From Alphaproteobacteria bacterium (GTDB lineage: Bacteria; Pseudomonadota; Alphaproteobacteria; Geminicoccales; Geminicoccaceae), in the NCBI GenBank assembly GCA_026984595.1, contig JALSRW010000277.1, forward strand, positions 1 through 12,944: a stretch of 12,944 nt of DNA, read 5' to 3'. This document shows positions 12,913-12,944 of this stretch, one piece after another (positions within the stretch are counted from its first letter, which is position 1; each line of letters begins with the position of its first letter). A program made the position numbers and the translations under genes. The notes under the pieces are model-generated. The model saw only the letters and a program-made list of their open reading frames with translations, searched no databases and was not told where the DNA came from.

Positions 12913-12944
12913 AACACCAGGGCGTGAAGCGCCGGGCGGGCGAA

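Noticed and set aside
1..12944. CRISPR array, toxin-antitoxin pair, restriction or other defence genes
   Set aside because: No regularly spaced repeats, and every long coding region can be assigned to a metabolic, transport, envelope or regulatory family.

Overview
This window is about 13 kb of GC-rich DNA from what is most likely an alphaproteobacterium. The evidence is a protein of the alphaproteobacteria-restricted Alph_Pro_TM family (TIGR02186/PF09608), a SqrR/BigR-type persulfide sensor, and Ugp proteins close to the proteobacterial type. It looks chromosomal and compact. I see no transposase, integrase, CRISPR array, phage gene or rRNA. Ten of the genes inside the window, one partial gene at the left edge and the tRNA lie on the minus strand. 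Only the methyltransferase-aguB pair is on the plus strand.

Layout. (1) 1-356: minus-strand 5' end of a gene whose N-terminus resembles a protease activation domain (S53/S8 type), preceded by a 351-bp non-coding gap with a 16-bp operator-like palindrome. (2) 708-3243: an SMP-30/gluconolactonase-family lactonase (minus) diverges from a METTL7-like methyltransferase that overlaps aguB (N-carbamoylputrescine amidase). (3) 3253-6095: four co-directional minus-strand genes, yeeE/yedE (thiosulfate-type transporter) - sqrR/bigR-like repressor - Alph_Pro_TM protein - uspA. The first pair overlaps by 4 bp and the last is separated by 3 bp. (4) 6322-7647: a membrane-anchored coiled-coil M23 peptidase with its own promoter. 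(5) 7780-12001: a complete ugpBAEC operon for sn-glycerol-3-phosphate or glycerophosphodiester uptake, with a strong hairpin between ugpB and ugpA and no ugpQ. (6) 12171-12246: tRNA-Thr(UGU). (7) 12344-12742: a small secreted type-1 copper cupredoxin, with a long leader containing a 14-bp inverted repeat.

How it fits together. The transport operon supplies a phosphorylated carbon/phosphorus source. The yeeE-sqrR-Alph_Pro_TM-uspA cluster looks like a sulfide/persulfide-responsive unit: the repressor keeps the two redox cysteines at the 66-residue spacing of SqrR/BigR, and the upstream region has two promoter-like elements and an imperfect dyad over one -10 box. The nearby METTL7-like enzyme may also act on thiols, since its human relatives methylate H2S and alkyl thiols, but this link is inference. 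The most interesting items are the persulfide-sensor cluster carrying an Alph_Pro_TM protein of unknown function, the structured cupredoxin leader, and the ugpB-ugpA hairpin. Nothing in the window is clearly an undescribed defence or mobile system.
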